A stretch of DNA of 64,000 nucleotides from Polaribacter sp. ALD11 (GCF_002831685.1 NZ_CP025119.1:2254001-2318000), one strand, 5' to 3'. Positions 54,062 through 63,546 are shown, counted from the stretch's first letter. Notes: a model not told the origin generated them from the sequence alone. Made by a program: numbers and translations.

Positions 54062-54628
54062 TTAAAGCTTAAATAATTTAATAATAGAAATTTCTTCTTT
54101 CAAACTATTTATTGCTTTGTGAAGTGTATTTACTACACTTTGATAATTAATACCCATTATTTCTGATATCTCTTTGGCTTTTAAACCACTATAATATTTT
54201 AAATAAATGGCTTCTTTTTGTCTTTTTGGTAATTTATTTAATAAAGTTGAAAGATTTTTATTTTTAAACCGTTGTGTTTCTTGGTTTGTCATCAACTCTT
54301 CTGCTGTAAATTGAATATCTACAAAGTTTTCATTGGAAAAGTCTGTATGTTTTACTTTTTCATTCTTTTTCATCACTTTTAATAAAAAGCGTTTGTAAGA
54401 TGTAAAAAGGTAAGGTGCAATGGTTTCTAAGTCGCTTAAATTTTCTCGATGCTCATAAACGTACATAAAAAAGTCTTGTAAAGTATCTTCTGTAAGAGCC
54501 GTGTTTTTCGATATTTTTAAGCCATAACTATGTAATTCTGGGTAATAAGTTTCAAAAAGTACAGAAAATGCATTCAAGTCTCCTTCCTTTAATGATTTCC
54601 ATAAAAACTTATCCGTCAGCTTTTCCAT
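54062..54628 (-). CDS. ECF RNA polymerase sigma factor (FecI-like, Bacteroidota type)
   Basis: 188 residues. Region 2 lies about residues 20-90 (FETYYPELHSYGLKI, EDTLQDFFMYVYEHR) and region 4 about 130-180 (LPKRQKEAIYLKYYSGLKAKEISEIMG, a helix-turn-helix). There is no region 3. It heads the sigma/anti-sigma/receptor series and should be held inactive by the FecR protein. It diverges from the moxR gene across 141 bp. Confidence 0.93.
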   Translation of the reverse strand: MEKLTDKFLWKSLKEGDLNAFSVLFETYYPELHSYGLKISKNTALTEDTLQDFFMYVYEHRENLSDLETIAPYLFTSYKRFLLKVMKKNEKVKHTDFSNENFVDIQFTAEELMTNQETQRFKNKNLSTLLNKLPKRQKEAIYLKYYSGLKAKEISEIMGINYQSVVNTLHKAINSLKEEISIIKLFKL

Positions 54629-54722
54629 GTAAAATTTTGTGGTCTATAATTTTTATAAATGTAATAAAAAATAACAAATCATCTTTAACCTACTTTTAAC
54701 AAGAATAAATTTGTTAAAATTG

Positions 54723-54730
54723 TAGCTTTG
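54723..54730 (+). promoter_or_regulatory. -7 promoter element of the moxR-bat operon
   Basis: TAGCTTTG matches TAnnTTTG; leader about 33 bases to the moxR ATG. Confidence 0.45.
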
Positions 54731-54769
54731 TTATCAATAAAAAAAATATAACACCTAATACAATATATA

Positions 54770-55759
54770 ATGGATGTAGATGTAAGAGCTATTAACGAGA
54801 AAATCGAAAGAGAAAGTGCCTTTATAGATATTCTTACTTTAGAAATGAATAAAGTAATTGTGGGCCAAAAACAAATGATCGAAAGTTTGTTGATTGGGCT
54901 TCTTGGAAATGGACACATTTTATTAGAAGGAGTTCCTGGTTTGGCAAAAACTTTGGCAATTAATACCTTATCTAAAGCGGTACAAGCTAGTTTTAGTAGA
55001 GTACAATTTACGCCAGATTTATTACCAGCAGATGTTGTTGGAACCATGATTTATAACATGAAGGAAAATGACTTCATGATTAAAAAAGGACCCATTTTTG
55101 CGAATTTTGTATTAGCCGATGAGATTAACAGAGCGCCTGCAAAAGTGCAATCTGCTTTACTAGAAGCAATGCAAGAGCGTCAAATTACTATTGGAGATAC
55201 TACTTTTAAGCTAGATGAACCTTTCTTAGTAATGGCAACTCAGAACCCAGTTGAGCAAGAAGGAACGTATCCTTTACCAGAAGCACAAGTAGATAGATTC
55301 ATGCTAAAAGTGGTTATCGATTATCCGAAGTTACAAGATGAGCAAATTATTATGCGTCAGAATTTATCTGGCGGATTTGCAAAAGTAAATCCTGTAATTT
55401 CTGTAGCACAAATTATTAAAGCTAGAGAAGTTGCGAATGAAGTTTATATGGACGAGAAAATTGAAAAATATATTCTTGACATTATTTTTGCAACGCGTTA
55501 TCCAGAAAAATATAACTTACCAAAATTAAAAGATTTAATTAGTTTTGGAGCTTCACCTCGTGGAAGCATCAACTTAGCAAAAGCAGCTAAATGTTATGCT
55601 TTCATTAAACGAAGAGGCTACGTTATACCAGAAGATGTTAGAGCTGTTGTTTTTGATGTTTTACGTCACAGAATAGGAATTACCTATGAAGCGGAAGCAG
55701 AAAACATAACGTCTGTAGACATTATAAACCAGATTATTAATGAAGTTGAAGTGCCATAA
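54770..55759 (+). CDS. MoxR-family AAA+ ATPase
   Basis: 329 residues. Walker A GVPGLAKT, Walker B VLADEINRAP, sensor blocks ATQNPVEQEGTYPLPEAQVDRF and the lid GASPRGSINL are all present. MoxR proteins act as chaperones for VWA-domain partners. Here the VWA genes batA and batB follow in the same operon. The start MDVDVRAINEK is the first Met after a candidate promoter. Confidence 0.94.
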   Translation: MDVDVRAINEKIERESAFIDILTLEMNKVIVGQKQMIESLLIGLLGNGHILLEGVPGLAKTLAINTLSKAVQASFSRVQFTPDLLPADVVGTMIYNMKENDFMIKKGPIFANFVLADEINRAPAKVQSALLEAMQERQITIGDTTFKLDEPFLVMATQNPVEQEGTYPLPEAQVDRFMLKVVIDYPKLQDEQIIMRQNLSGGFAKVNPVISVAQIIKAREVANEVYMDEKIEKYILDIIFATRYPEKYNLPKLKDLISFGASPRGSINLAKAAKCYAFIKRRGYVIPEDVRAVVFDVLRHRIGITYEAEAENITSVDIINQIINEVEVP

Positions 55760-55762
55760 ATA

Positions 55763-55865
55763 AGTTGGCAGTAAAATCAGTAGCAGTTGGCAGTTGCTTA
55801 CTCATACTGAATACTAATTTAAAAATTAACAGTCTGCTTATAACTGAAAACTGCGACTGAATACT
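55763..55865. repeat. Imperfect repeat cluster between moxR and DUF58 genes
   Basis: AGTTGGCAGT occurs twice (55763-55772, 55785-55794) and ACTGAATACT occurs twice (55806-55815, 55856-55865), with inverse-related CTGAAAACTG nearby. It fills the 119-bp gap. Similar CAGTT/AACTG-rich spacers are frequent between flavobacterial genes as far as I know. Confidence 0.6.
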
Positions 55866-55878
55866 GTTTACTAAAAAG

Positions 55879-56748
55879 ATGGATACAAAGGAAATACTTA
55901 AAAAAGTTCGGAAAATAGAAATTAAGACAAAACGCTTGTCTAATGATATTTTTGGCGGTGAATACCATTCATCTTTCAAAGGACGTGGTATGACTTTTTC
56001 TGAAGTAAGGCAATACCAGTTTGGTGATGATGTAAGAGCCATAGATTGGAATGTTACCGCGCGTTACAATGAGCCTTATATTAAAGTTTTTGAAGAAGAA
56101 CGCGAATTAACAATGATGCTTTTGGTTGATGTTTCTGGTTCTGAATTATTCGGAACAGCAACACAATTTAAAAAAGATACAGTTACTGAAATTGCCGCAA
56201 CATTGGCATTCTCTGCCACCCAAAACAACGATAAAGTAGGTTTAATTTTATTTTCTGATGATATCGAACTTTTTATTCCTCCTAAAAAAGGAAAAAGTCA
56301 TGTTTTAAGAATCATTAGAGAGTTAATTGAGTTCAAACCAAAGAGTAAAAAAACAAATATTGCTGCCGCTTTAAAGTTTTTATCTAGTGTGATGAAAAAA
56401 AGAGCCATTGTTTTTATGTTGTCTGATTTTATGGATGATGACTACGAAAAAACATTAAAAATTGCCGCAAAAAAACACGACTTAACAGGAATTAGAATTT
56501 TTGACAAACATGATGAAGAAATTCCTAATTTAGGAATGGTGCCCATGTTAGATTCAGAAACTGGCGCTGTTCAGTTGATAAACACAGCGTCTAAATCTGT
56601 AAGAACAAGTTACAAAGCAAATGCTTTGCGCTTAACAGATTATTACACAAACATGTTTAAGAGAAGTGGCGCAGGAACTGTTAACACCAGAGTTGACGAA
56701 AATTATGTAAAGAAATTATTGGGTTATTTTAAACACAAAGGAAGATAG
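55879..56748 (+). CDS. DUF58 domain-containing protein
   Basis: 289 residues, cytoplasmic. The conserved DVRAIDWNVTARYNEPYIK block and a following VWA-like segment (LLVDVSGSELFG with a DxSGS-type metal motif) define DUF58 proteins, which accompany MoxR ATPases. It probably binds the operon's MoxR and Bat partners. It precedes the next membrane protein gene by 12 bp. Confidence 0.92.
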   Translation: MDTKEILKKVRKIEIKTKRLSNDIFGGEYHSSFKGRGMTFSEVRQYQFGDDVRAIDWNVTARYNEPYIKVFEEERELTMMLLVDVSGSELFGTATQFKKDTVTEIAATLAFSATQNNDKVGLILFSDDIELFIPPKKGKSHVLRIIRELIEFKPKSKKTNIAAALKFLSSVMKKRAIVFMLSDFMDDDYEKTLKIAAKKHDLTGIRIFDKHDEEIPNLGMVPMLDSETGAVQLINTASKSVRTSYKANALRLTDYYTNMFKRSGAGTVNTRVDENYVKKLLGYFKHKGR

Positions 56749-56760
56749 TTACTTTTAAAA

Positions 56761-57678
56761 ATGAAAAAACAAATATTCTACATACTACTATTTACTGCTA
56801 CTCTAAGTTTTGCACAAAAACCAATGGTAAAAGCAGAAATAGACACCACAAATATTCGAATTGGTGAACAGTTTCAATTAAAAATTTCTGTGGATGAAAC
56901 AGCCAACGTAATCATTCCTAAAATAAGATTAAAGGGCTTAGAAGTAATAGATTCTACAAGGATTGATACGATTAAAAATAGTTTAATTAGAAGATATATT
57001 TTAACCGGTTTTGATAGTGGCGCATTTTACATTCCGCAACAACAAATATTTGTAAAAAATCAGGCTTTTTTAACAGATTCTCTTTTAGTAAATGTAGCTA
57101 CCGTTGCTATCGATACAACGAAGGTGAAGAAATTTCCGATAAAATCAATCAAAAAAGAACCTTTTACTTTCGATGATTTTAAAATATACATTTATATCGC
57201 TTTAGCAATTTTAGCCATTATTGGTTTTTGGATTTATTGGTTTGTTATCAGAAAAAGAAAAGAAGAAGAGGAAGCACCAACCTACAGAACTTTACCTCCT
57301 TATGAGGAAGCAATTTTAAGGTTGACTGAATTAGATGATAAATTATTGTGGCAAAACAATAAAGTAAAAGAATATTATTCTGAATTAACAGAAATTGTTC
57401 GTGGTTATATAGAACGTGAATTAAAAGTACCTGCATTAGAAAACACAACAGATGAAGTTTTAGAAATGATAAAAGATTTCAAAAAAACAGATACTATAGA
57501 AACTTCAAAAGAAACCATCGATAAATTAAAAGATTTATTGCGTGAAGCAGATTTGGTAAAGTTTGCAAAATCAAAACCATTGGCGTTAGAAATTGAAGAC
57601 GATAGAAAAGATGCAGAATTTATTATAGGCAATTTAAAGCCTAAACCAATAATAGAAAAAGAAGATGAACTGGAGTAA
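56761..57678 (+). CDS. Bat operon membrane protein (DUF4381-like)
   Basis: 305 residues. Signal peptide MKKQIFYILLFTATLSFAQ, a periplasmic beta domain (about 20-130), one transmembrane helix (about 141-163) and a cytoplasmic helical tail (about 180-300) with YYSELTEIVRGYIERELKVPALENTTDE. The tail resembles that of BatD (LKAKLGIETAD region), so it is probably a short BatD relative. It overlaps batA by 14 bases, which implies coupling. Function unknown. Confidence 0.75.
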   Translation: MKKQIFYILLFTATLSFAQKPMVKAEIDTTNIRIGEQFQLKISVDETANVIIPKIRLKGLEVIDSTRIDTIKNSLIRRYILTGFDSGAFYIPQQQIFVKNQAFLTDSLLVNVATVAIDTTKVKKFPIKSIKKEPFTFDDFKIYIYIALAILAIIGFWIYWFVIRKRKEEEEAPTYRTLPPYEEAILRLTELDDKLLWQNNKVKEYYSELTEIVRGYIERELKVPALENTTDEVLEMIKDFKKTDTIETSKETIDKLKDLLREADLVKFAKSKPLALEIEDDRKDAEFIIGNLKPKPIIEKEDELE

Positions 57679-58672
57679 TTTCGAATTTTATAACCCTGAG
57701 TTTCTCTGGTTGCTACTATTAATACCATTATTAGCAATCTGGCATTTTTTTATGCGAAAGAAAGATACAGCTGTTTTAACCATGCCAAGTATAAAAGGTT
57801 TTAAAGTAGAAGCTTCTATTTTATCTAAATTAAAACCAATATTATATCTATTAAGATTGTTGGCTTTGGCAGCAATTATAGTTGCTTTAGCAAGACCAAG
57901 AAATGTCTCTGTAAGTAAAAAGACAAAAACAAATAAAGGAATTGATATTGTTATGGCAATTGATGTTTCTGCAAGTATGTTGGCTAGAGATCTAAAACCA
58001 AATAGACTAGAAGCGCTTAAAAAAGTGGCTGTAAATTTTGTTGATAGAAGACCAAATGACAGAATTGGTATTGTAGTTTATGCAGGTGAGAGTTTTACAC
58101 AAACGCCTATTACAAGTGATAAAAGCATTATAAAAAGAACAATTTCTGAATTGAAATGGGGACAATTAGAAGGCGGAACTGCGATAGGAATGGGTTTAGG
58201 TTCTGGTGTAAATCGACTAAAAGATAGCAAAGCAAAAAGTAAAGTTATTATTTTATTGACGGATGGTGTAAATAATTCTGGAAATATCGACCCAAAAACT
58301 GCTACAGACTTGGCAAAAGAATTAAATATTAAAGTGTATACTATAGGAATTGGAACCAACGGAATGGCAGATTTTCCTTGGAGTAGAGACCCTAGAACAG
58401 GTAAATTAAACTTTAGGAAGCAACAAGTAGAAATAGACGAAAAACTATTGCAAGAAATTGCATTTGAAACAGAAGGAAAATATTTTAGAGCAACCGATAA
58501 TGAGTCTTTAAAAGAGATTTATGATGAAATTGACAAACTAGAAAAAACAAAAATAGAAGAGTTTAAATATTATAATTATCAAGAAAAATTTAGAGTTTTT
58601 GTCTTTTTAGGACTAGGATTCTTGTTGTTAGAATTTATCTTGAGAAATACTTTATTCAAATCATTTATTTAA
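57665..58672 (+). CDS. batA: BatA, VWA-domain membrane protein
   Basis: 335 residues. Two N-terminal transmembrane helices (about 12-28 and 58-76), a VWA domain (about 95-280) with MIDAS motif DVSAS and LLTDGVNNSG, and a C-terminal helix (about 312-330). Bat proteins are tied to aerotolerance and envelope stress resistance in Bacteroides. It overlaps the preceding gene by 14 bp; batB follows 76 bp later. Confidence 0.92.
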   Translation: MNWSNFEFYNPEFLWLLLLIPLLAIWHFFMRKKDTAVLTMPSIKGFKVEASILSKLKPILYLLRLLALAAIIVALARPRNVSVSKKTKTNKGIDIVMAIDVSASMLARDLKPNRLEALKKVAVNFVDRRPNDRIGIVVYAGESFTQTPITSDKSIIKRTISELKWGQLEGGTAIGMGLGSGVNRLKDSKAKSKVIILLTDGVNNSGNIDPKTATDLAKELNIKVYTIGIGTNGMADFPWSRDPRTGKLNFRKQQVEIDEKLLQEIAFETEGKYFRATDNESLKEIYDEIDKLEKTKIEEFKYYNYQEKFRVFVFLGLGFLLLEFILRNTLFKSFI

Positions 58673-58748
58673 ATAAAGTGTAAATATTGAGAAGTTTAAA
58701 AACATCTCGATACAATTAAATAATTACACGATTACACACGAATAGAAA

Positions 58749-59795
58749 ATGTATAAAATAGAAGAACCAATTTATTTTTCCTTGCTAATAATCATTCCAA
58801 TAATGATTGTTATTTTCTTGTTGGTTTTATGGTGGAAAAAAAGAACGCAACGTAAATTTTCTGATGTCTCTTTATTAAAGAAATTAGCACCAAATTCTTC
58901 TACTTTTAAAGGAAGTTTAAAGCTAATATTTTTACTTTTAGGGGTTGCCTTTTTAATAATTTCTTTGACGAATCCTAAAATGGGAACCAAATTAAAAACA
59001 GTAAAAAGAGAAGGTGTAGATATCGTTTTTGCTTTAGATATTTCTAAAAGTATGTTGGCAGAAGATATTGCGCCTAATCGATTAGAAAAAGCAAAACAAA
59101 TTATATCTAAAATTATAGACAAACTAGGTTCCGACAGAGTTGGTATTATTGTTTATGCAGGTAACTCGTATCCATTACTACCAATAACAACAGATCATGG
59201 AGCTGCTAATATGTTCTTACAAAATGCAAATCCAGATATGGTTTCTAGCCAAGGAACAGATATTAATGGAGCCTTGGAATTGGCAAAAACATATTATAAT
59301 AATGATGAACAAACAAATCGTTTTTTAATTATTATTTCTGATGGTGAAGATCATCAAGAAGACACAAAACAAGTTGCACAGAATCTTGCAAACGAAGGTG
59401 TAAAAATTTACACGGTTGGTGTTGGTACAGAAAAAGGTGGCCCAATTCCTATGCGTTTAAACGGTTCTATGATTGGTTACAAAAAAGATAGAAAAGGAGA
59501 AACTGTCATCACAAAATTAAAACCAGATATTTTGCAAGGAATTGCAGATGCTGCCGACGGAAAGTATATTAATGGAAACGTAACTGACACTCCTGTAAAC
59601 GAAATAGCAGAAATTATTGCAAATGCAGAAAAAAGCGAATTTGAAACGAAACAATTTTCAGATTATAAAGATCAGTTTCAGTGGTTTTTGGCACTAGGTT
59701 TGCTATTCTTAGTAATAGATATTTTCTTGTTTGATAAGAAAACAAGATGGTTAAGAAAAGTTGATTTATTTAACGAAGAGAAAACAAAAAAATAA
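58749..59795 (+). CDS. batB: BatB, VWA-domain membrane protein
   Basis: 348 residues, paralogue of BatA. Two N-terminal helices, VWA domain with MIDAS DISKS, PNRLEKAKQII and IIISDGEDHQED, and a C-terminal helix near residue 315-333. It differs from BatA in lacking the SRDPRTGKLNFRK insertion. It ends one base before the batC ATG, so translation is coupled. Confidence 0.92.
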   Translation: MYKIEEPIYFSLLIIIPIMIVIFLLVLWWKKRTQRKFSDVSLLKKLAPNSSTFKGSLKLIFLLLGVAFLIISLTNPKMGTKLKTVKREGVDIVFALDISKSMLAEDIAPNRLEKAKQIISKIIDKLGSDRVGIIVYAGNSYPLLPITTDHGAANMFLQNANPDMVSSQGTDINGALELAKTYYNNDEQTNRFLIIISDGEDHQEDTKQVAQNLANEGVKIYTVGVGTEKGGPIPMRLNGSMIGYKKDRKGETVITKLKPDILQGIADAADGKYINGNVTDTPVNEIAEIIANAEKSEFETKQFSDYKDQFQWFLALGLLFLVIDIFLFDKKTRWLRKVDLFNEEKTKK

Positions 59796-59796
59796 A

Positions 59797-60633
59797 ATGA
59801 AAAAATTGAAGTATATACTTGTCATTTTCTTACTGCTGTTTTCCTCAAAAGAAATAACAGCACAGAAAGACACCATAGCACAGCAAAGAACTGCTAGAAA
59901 GATGCTACGTCAAGGAAATGAGTTATATCAAAAAAAGCAATTTACAGATGCTTCTGTTTCCTATCAAAAAGCATTAGGAAGCAATTCTAATTATGACAAA
60001 GCAACTTATAACTTAGGAAATGCTTTCTATCAAAATAAAAACTTTAAAGAGGCAATTCCACAATATGAATTAACAGCAAAAACAGCAACAAACAAGTTAA
60101 CAAAGGCAGAAGCATATCATAACATAGGAAACGCAATGATGGAGTCTAAGAACTATCAAGGTGCTGTAGATGGGTATAAAAATGCGTTAAGAAACAATCC
60201 TACTGACGATGAAACTCGCTATAATTTAGCCGTAGCTCAAAAATTATTGGACAAAGAAAAACAAGATAAAAAAGACAACAAAGACAACAAAGACAAGGAT
60301 AAAGATAAAGATAAGGACAAAAAAGATAAAGATAAGAAAGACAAAGACGACAAGAATAAAAATAAGGACGAAGACAATAAAGACCAAAAGGACAAGGACA
60401 AAAAAGACGAAGACAAAGACGGTAAAGGCGACAAGGATAAAGACAAGAAGCAAGATCCTAAAAAAGATGACAAGAAGGAGCAAGAAAAGCCTAAACCACA
60501 ACAGGGAAAAATGACACCTCAGCAAGTAAAGCAACTATTAGAAAGCTTGAATAATGAGGAGAAAAAGACCCAAAAGAAAATGAATGCTAAAAAAGCAAAG
60601 GGTAAAAAAGTAAAACAAGAAAAAGATTGGTAG
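59797..60633 (+). CDS. batC: BatC, TPR protein with Lys/Asp-rich linker
   Basis: 278 residues from the ATG at 59797 (MKKLKYILVI); a TTG 12 codons upstream is within batB. Signal peptide ends near ITAQ, then three TPR units (about 40-150, e.g. ATYNLGNAFYQNKNFKEAI). Residues 152-237 are almost only Lys, Asp, Glu and Asn, an extreme polyampholyte, followed by a conserved-looking MTPQQVKQLLESLNNEEKKTQ segment (about 239-259). It should bind Bat partners in the periplasm. The linker length may vary between strains. Confidence 0.88.
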   Translation: MKKLKYILVIFLLLFSSKEITAQKDTIAQQRTARKMLRQGNELYQKKQFTDASVSYQKALGSNSNYDKATYNLGNAFYQNKNFKEAIPQYELTAKTATNKLTKAEAYHNIGNAMMESKNYQGAVDGYKNALRNNPTDDETRYNLAVAQKLLDKEKQDKKDNKDNKDKDKDKDKDKKDKDKKDKDDKNKNKDEDNKDQKDKDKKDEDKDGKGDKDKDKKQDPKKDDKKEQEKPKPQQGKMTPQQVKQLLESLNNEEKKTQKKMNAKKAKGKKVKQEKDW

Positions 60634-60656
60634 ATTTACCATTTTAGAAAAAGTTG

Positions 60657-62417
60657 ATGAAGTTGAAATTTTACATATCTCTATTTATTTGTTTGCTAAG
60701 TGTTTCTTTAGTTGCACAAGAAGCAACTCTAAAAACAAAAGTTAGTAAAAACAAATTGGGTGTAAACCAGCGTTTACGAGTAGAGTTTTCTATCGATAAA
60801 CAAGGAGGAGATAACTTTTCGCCTCCAAATTTTAATAACTTTAAAGTTGTTGGCGGGCCAAGTCAGTCGGTTAGCCAATCTTGGGTTAACGGGAAAGTAA
60901 GTTTTTCACAATCTTATACCTACATTATTCAACCAAAAAGAAAAGGAGAACTTTCTATTGGAAGAGCCTCCATAAAAATTGGAGGAAGACTCATACAATC
61001 TGAACCTGTAAAGATCATCGTTTTAGATGCCGTAGATATTCCTAAAAACCCAAATGACCCTAATTATATTGCACAACAAAATATCCATTTAGTTGCAGAA
61101 ATTTCTAAATCTAGACCTTATGTTGGCGAAGGAATTTATGTAGAATACAGATTGTATGTAAGCGAGAATGTAAGTGTTTATGATACAAGTGTTACAGAGC
61201 CTCCGAAATATAACGGTTTTTGGAATCAAGCTATTAAAATAAATGGGTTCCCTGTTAAAATGGGGAAATATAATGGTGAAAATTACAGGTATATCGTACT
61301 TCAGAAAGCTCTTTTAATTCCTACAAAAACAGGAAAACTTTCTATAGATCCAATGAAAATGGATATTGTAATTGGCGTTCCTTCTGGAAGATCAGATTTT
61401 TTCGGAAATGCAATCACAAGAAATGTTAGAAGAGAATTTGCATCCGCTAAAAAAATAATTAGTCCTTTAAGCCTTCCTTTAGCAGGAAAACCAGCAAACT
61501 TTACGGGTGCTGTAGGTGATTTTAATTTTGATGTTTCGCTAAGCAAAGATATTTTAAAAGCAAATGAAACAAGCCAAGTAAAAGTTGCGGTTTCTGGAAA
61601 CGGAAATTTAAAACTTTTTGAATTGCCAACTGTAGAAACACCTGCAGAATTAGAAATGTATCAACCAGAAAGAAAAGAAAACGTTCGTATAAGCGCAAGT
61701 GGTGTTACTGGCACTGTAACAGATACATATACTGTTGTGCCACAATATAAGGGGAAGTATAAAATACCAAGTGTCTCATTTTCTTACTTTAACCCGAATG
61801 AAAAAAAATACAAAACAATTGCTACAGAAGATTTCTTTGTAGATGTGCAAGAAGGTAAAGAATTGGTAACTGTAGATACAACTTCCGTTAGAAAAAAAGA
61901 AGTCGTTTCAACTGGCAAAAACTTTAGATATATTGCTACAAAAACAAATTTTGTAACCACAAAAAAATCAAACTTCTTTAAATCTAATCTGTTTTATATT
62001 TTACTTTTATTGCCATTAGTTGCAATTCCTATCGGAATATTTGTCGCAAAAAGAAATGAAGAAAGAAGCAATGATGTTCTTGGTAATAAAACTAGAAAAG
62101 CAGAAAGATTAGCAAAGAAATATCTTTCTAAAGCTCAAAGACAATTGGGTAAAAAAGAAGCTTTTTATGAAGCTTTAGAGCGCGCTTTACATAATTATTT
62201 AAAAGCGAAATTAGGAATAGAGACGGCGGACATCAGTAAAGAAAGAATTACTGAGATACTAGAAGATAAAAAAATTAAAACAACAACAATTAATCAATTT
62301 ATTGAAGTTTTAAAAAGTTCTGATTTCGCACGTTACACACCTTATACAGCCACTCAAATGAAAGAAGAATTTGAGAGAGCTAAAGAAGTTATTGTTCAAT
62401 TAGACAAACAATTATAA
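60657..62417 (+). CDS. batD: BatD protein
   Basis: About 586 residues. Signal peptide ends at LVAQ (about residue 21), then a long periplasmic beta-rich part with repeated immunoglobulin-like modules (KLGVNQRLRVEFSI, SRPYVGEGIYVEYRLY, LKANETSQVKVAVSG). A transmembrane helix lies near residues 440-462, then a basic cytoplasmic helical tail (LSKAQRQLGKKEAFYEALERAL). An alternative TTG start is one codon earlier. It ends just before batE. Confidence 0.9.
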   Translation: MKLKFYISLFICLLSVSLVAQEATLKTKVSKNKLGVNQRLRVEFSIDKQGGDNFSPPNFNNFKVVGGPSQSVSQSWVNGKVSFSQSYTYIIQPKRKGELSIGRASIKIGGRLIQSEPVKIIVLDAVDIPKNPNDPNYIAQQNIHLVAEISKSRPYVGEGIYVEYRLYVSENVSVYDTSVTEPPKYNGFWNQAIKINGFPVKMGKYNGENYRYIVLQKALLIPTKTGKLSIDPMKMDIVIGVPSGRSDFFGNAITRNVRREFASAKKIISPLSLPLAGKPANFTGAVGDFNFDVSLSKDILKANETSQVKVAVSGNGNLKLFELPTVETPAELEMYQPERKENVRISASGVTGTVTDTYTVVPQYKGKYKIPSVSFSYFNPNEKKYKTIATEDFFVDVQEGKELVTVDTTSVRKKEVVSTGKNFRYIATKTNFVTTKKSNFFKSNLFYILLLLPLVAIPIGIFVAKRNEERSNDVLGNKTRKAERLAKKYLSKAQRQLGKKEAFYEALERALHNYLKAKLGIETADISKERITEILEDKKIKTTTINQFIEVLKSSDFARYTPYTATQMKEEFERAKEVIVQLDKQL

Positions 62418-62418
62418 G

Positions 62419-63171
62419 ATGATGAAAAAGATTTTATTTTTATTATTGATGATTGCCTACTCGGTAACGGCTCAGAATGCAGATAGTTTATTTACCTCTG
62501 CAAACGAATTGTACAAAAATGGTGCGTTTGAAAAAGCGATTGAAAAATATAAAGAAATTGAAGCTCAAGATGCCGTTTCAGCTGAATTGTATTTAAATTT
62601 AGGGAACTCTTATTACAAGCTAAACAAAGTTGGACCAACAATATTCTATTACGAAAAAGCTTTAAAACTAAACCCTTTAAATACCGATGTTAAAAACAAC
62701 TTGATATTTGCAAAACGTTTGGCTCTAGATAATATAGAGGAAGTACCAAAAACTATTTTTCAAAGGTTTAATAAAAACTATATTCAAAAATTTTCTTATA
62801 ACACATGGGCAATAATAGCTGTAATGTTTTCATTTATAGCATCAATTTTATTTTTACTTTTTCACTTTTCACATACATCTATTAAAAAAAGAATCTATTT
62901 TACAACAAGTAGTATCTGTTTTATTCTTTTATTTTTCACCCTTTTTATTACTTATAATCAGTATAATCAATCAAAAAAGAACAAAGAAGCTATCGTTTTT
63001 GCTACAAAAACAGAGGTTAGAAATGCACCAACTTTAAATGCTGAAGAAGTTTTCACATTACATGAAGGTGCAAAAGTTATAGTTTTAGATGTTGTAGATA
63101 ATTGGAAAAAGATTAAATTAGCGGATGGAAAATTAGGTTGGATAATCGCCGAAGAAATTAAAGAATTATAA
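62419..63171 (+). CDS. batE: BatE, TPR-SH3 membrane protein
   Basis: 250 residues. Signal peptide to TAQ (about residue 19), TPR units (about 20-95, AELYLNLGNSYYKLNKVGPTI), two transmembrane helices (about 130-150 and 160-176) and a C-terminal bacterial SH3 domain (about 193-250, EVRNAPTLNAEEVFTLHEGAKV). SH3 domains of this type often bind peptidoglycan or partner proteins. It starts one base after the batD stop; last clear Bat gene. Confidence 0.9.
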   Translation: MMKKILFLLLMIAYSVTAQNADSLFTSANELYKNGAFEKAIEKYKEIEAQDAVSAELYLNLGNSYYKLNKVGPTIFYYEKALKLNPLNTDVKNNLIFAKRLALDNIEEVPKTIFQRFNKNYIQKFSYNTWAIIAVMFSFIASILFLLFHFSHTSIKKRIYFTTSSICFILLFFTLFITYNQYNQSKKNKEAIVFATKTEVRNAPTLNAEEVFTLHEGAKVIVLDVVDNWKKIKLADGKLGWIIAEEIKEL

Positions 63172-63177
63172 TTAATA

Positions 63178-63468
63178 ATGCATAGAATAGCTATTATCTT
63201 AACTTTTATTTTTACACTTTTTATTGTGACTCCCACAATACTTTCTGTTGTACAAGAAAGTTTCGATATTTCTATTCTTCTTAAGGTAAGTGAAGAAGAA
63301 AATAATCAAAAAGAAGTTTCTAAAAGTTTTGATGTAAAGTTTTCTGAAACTAAAACATGCTTATCCCTTTTTAACTCTCTAGATAAAAAGGACTTACTCG
63401 ACTACTATTTAAAACATTACACAGACATTTCTCAGGAAAATACTTCTCCTCCACCAGAATTAGTGTAA
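63178..63468 (+). CDS. Small secreted or membrane-anchored protein
   Basis: 96 residues; family not recognised. One N-terminal hydrophobic segment (about 4-24) is followed by an acidic soluble part with a single Cys (ETKTCLSLF) and a Pro-rich end (SPPPELV). It lies 6 bp after batE and before a SulP gene, so it may belong to either unit. Confidence 0.6.
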   Translation: MHRIAIILTFIFTLFIVTPTILSVVQESFDISILLKVSEEENNQKEVSKSFDVKFSETKTCLSLFNSLDKKDLLDYYLKHYTDISQENTSPPPELV

Positions 63469-63506
63469 AATATTTTTAGAAATATCAAATTTTAACTTTA
63501 ACTTTA

Positions 63507-63533
63507 AACCTATCGTTTACAGAGCGATAGGTT
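63507..63533 (+). terminator. Hairpin between the Bat operon and the SulP gene
   Basis: AACCTATCG (63507-63515) pairs with CGATAGGTT (63525-63533). Only a weak T-rich tail follows and the SulP start is 13 bp away, so it is either a terminator or a leader structure. Confidence 0.45.
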
Positions 63534-63546
63534 AAATTATTTATTT

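Noticed and set aside
55763..55865. CRISPR array
   Set aside because: Only two-copy short repeats of 10 bases with unequal spacing and no cas genes anywhere in the window.
60237..60534. Two long minus-strand frames opposite batC
   Set aside because: They translate the complement of the Lys/Asp codon repeats into Leu/Ser/Phe low-complexity sequence and are not genes.
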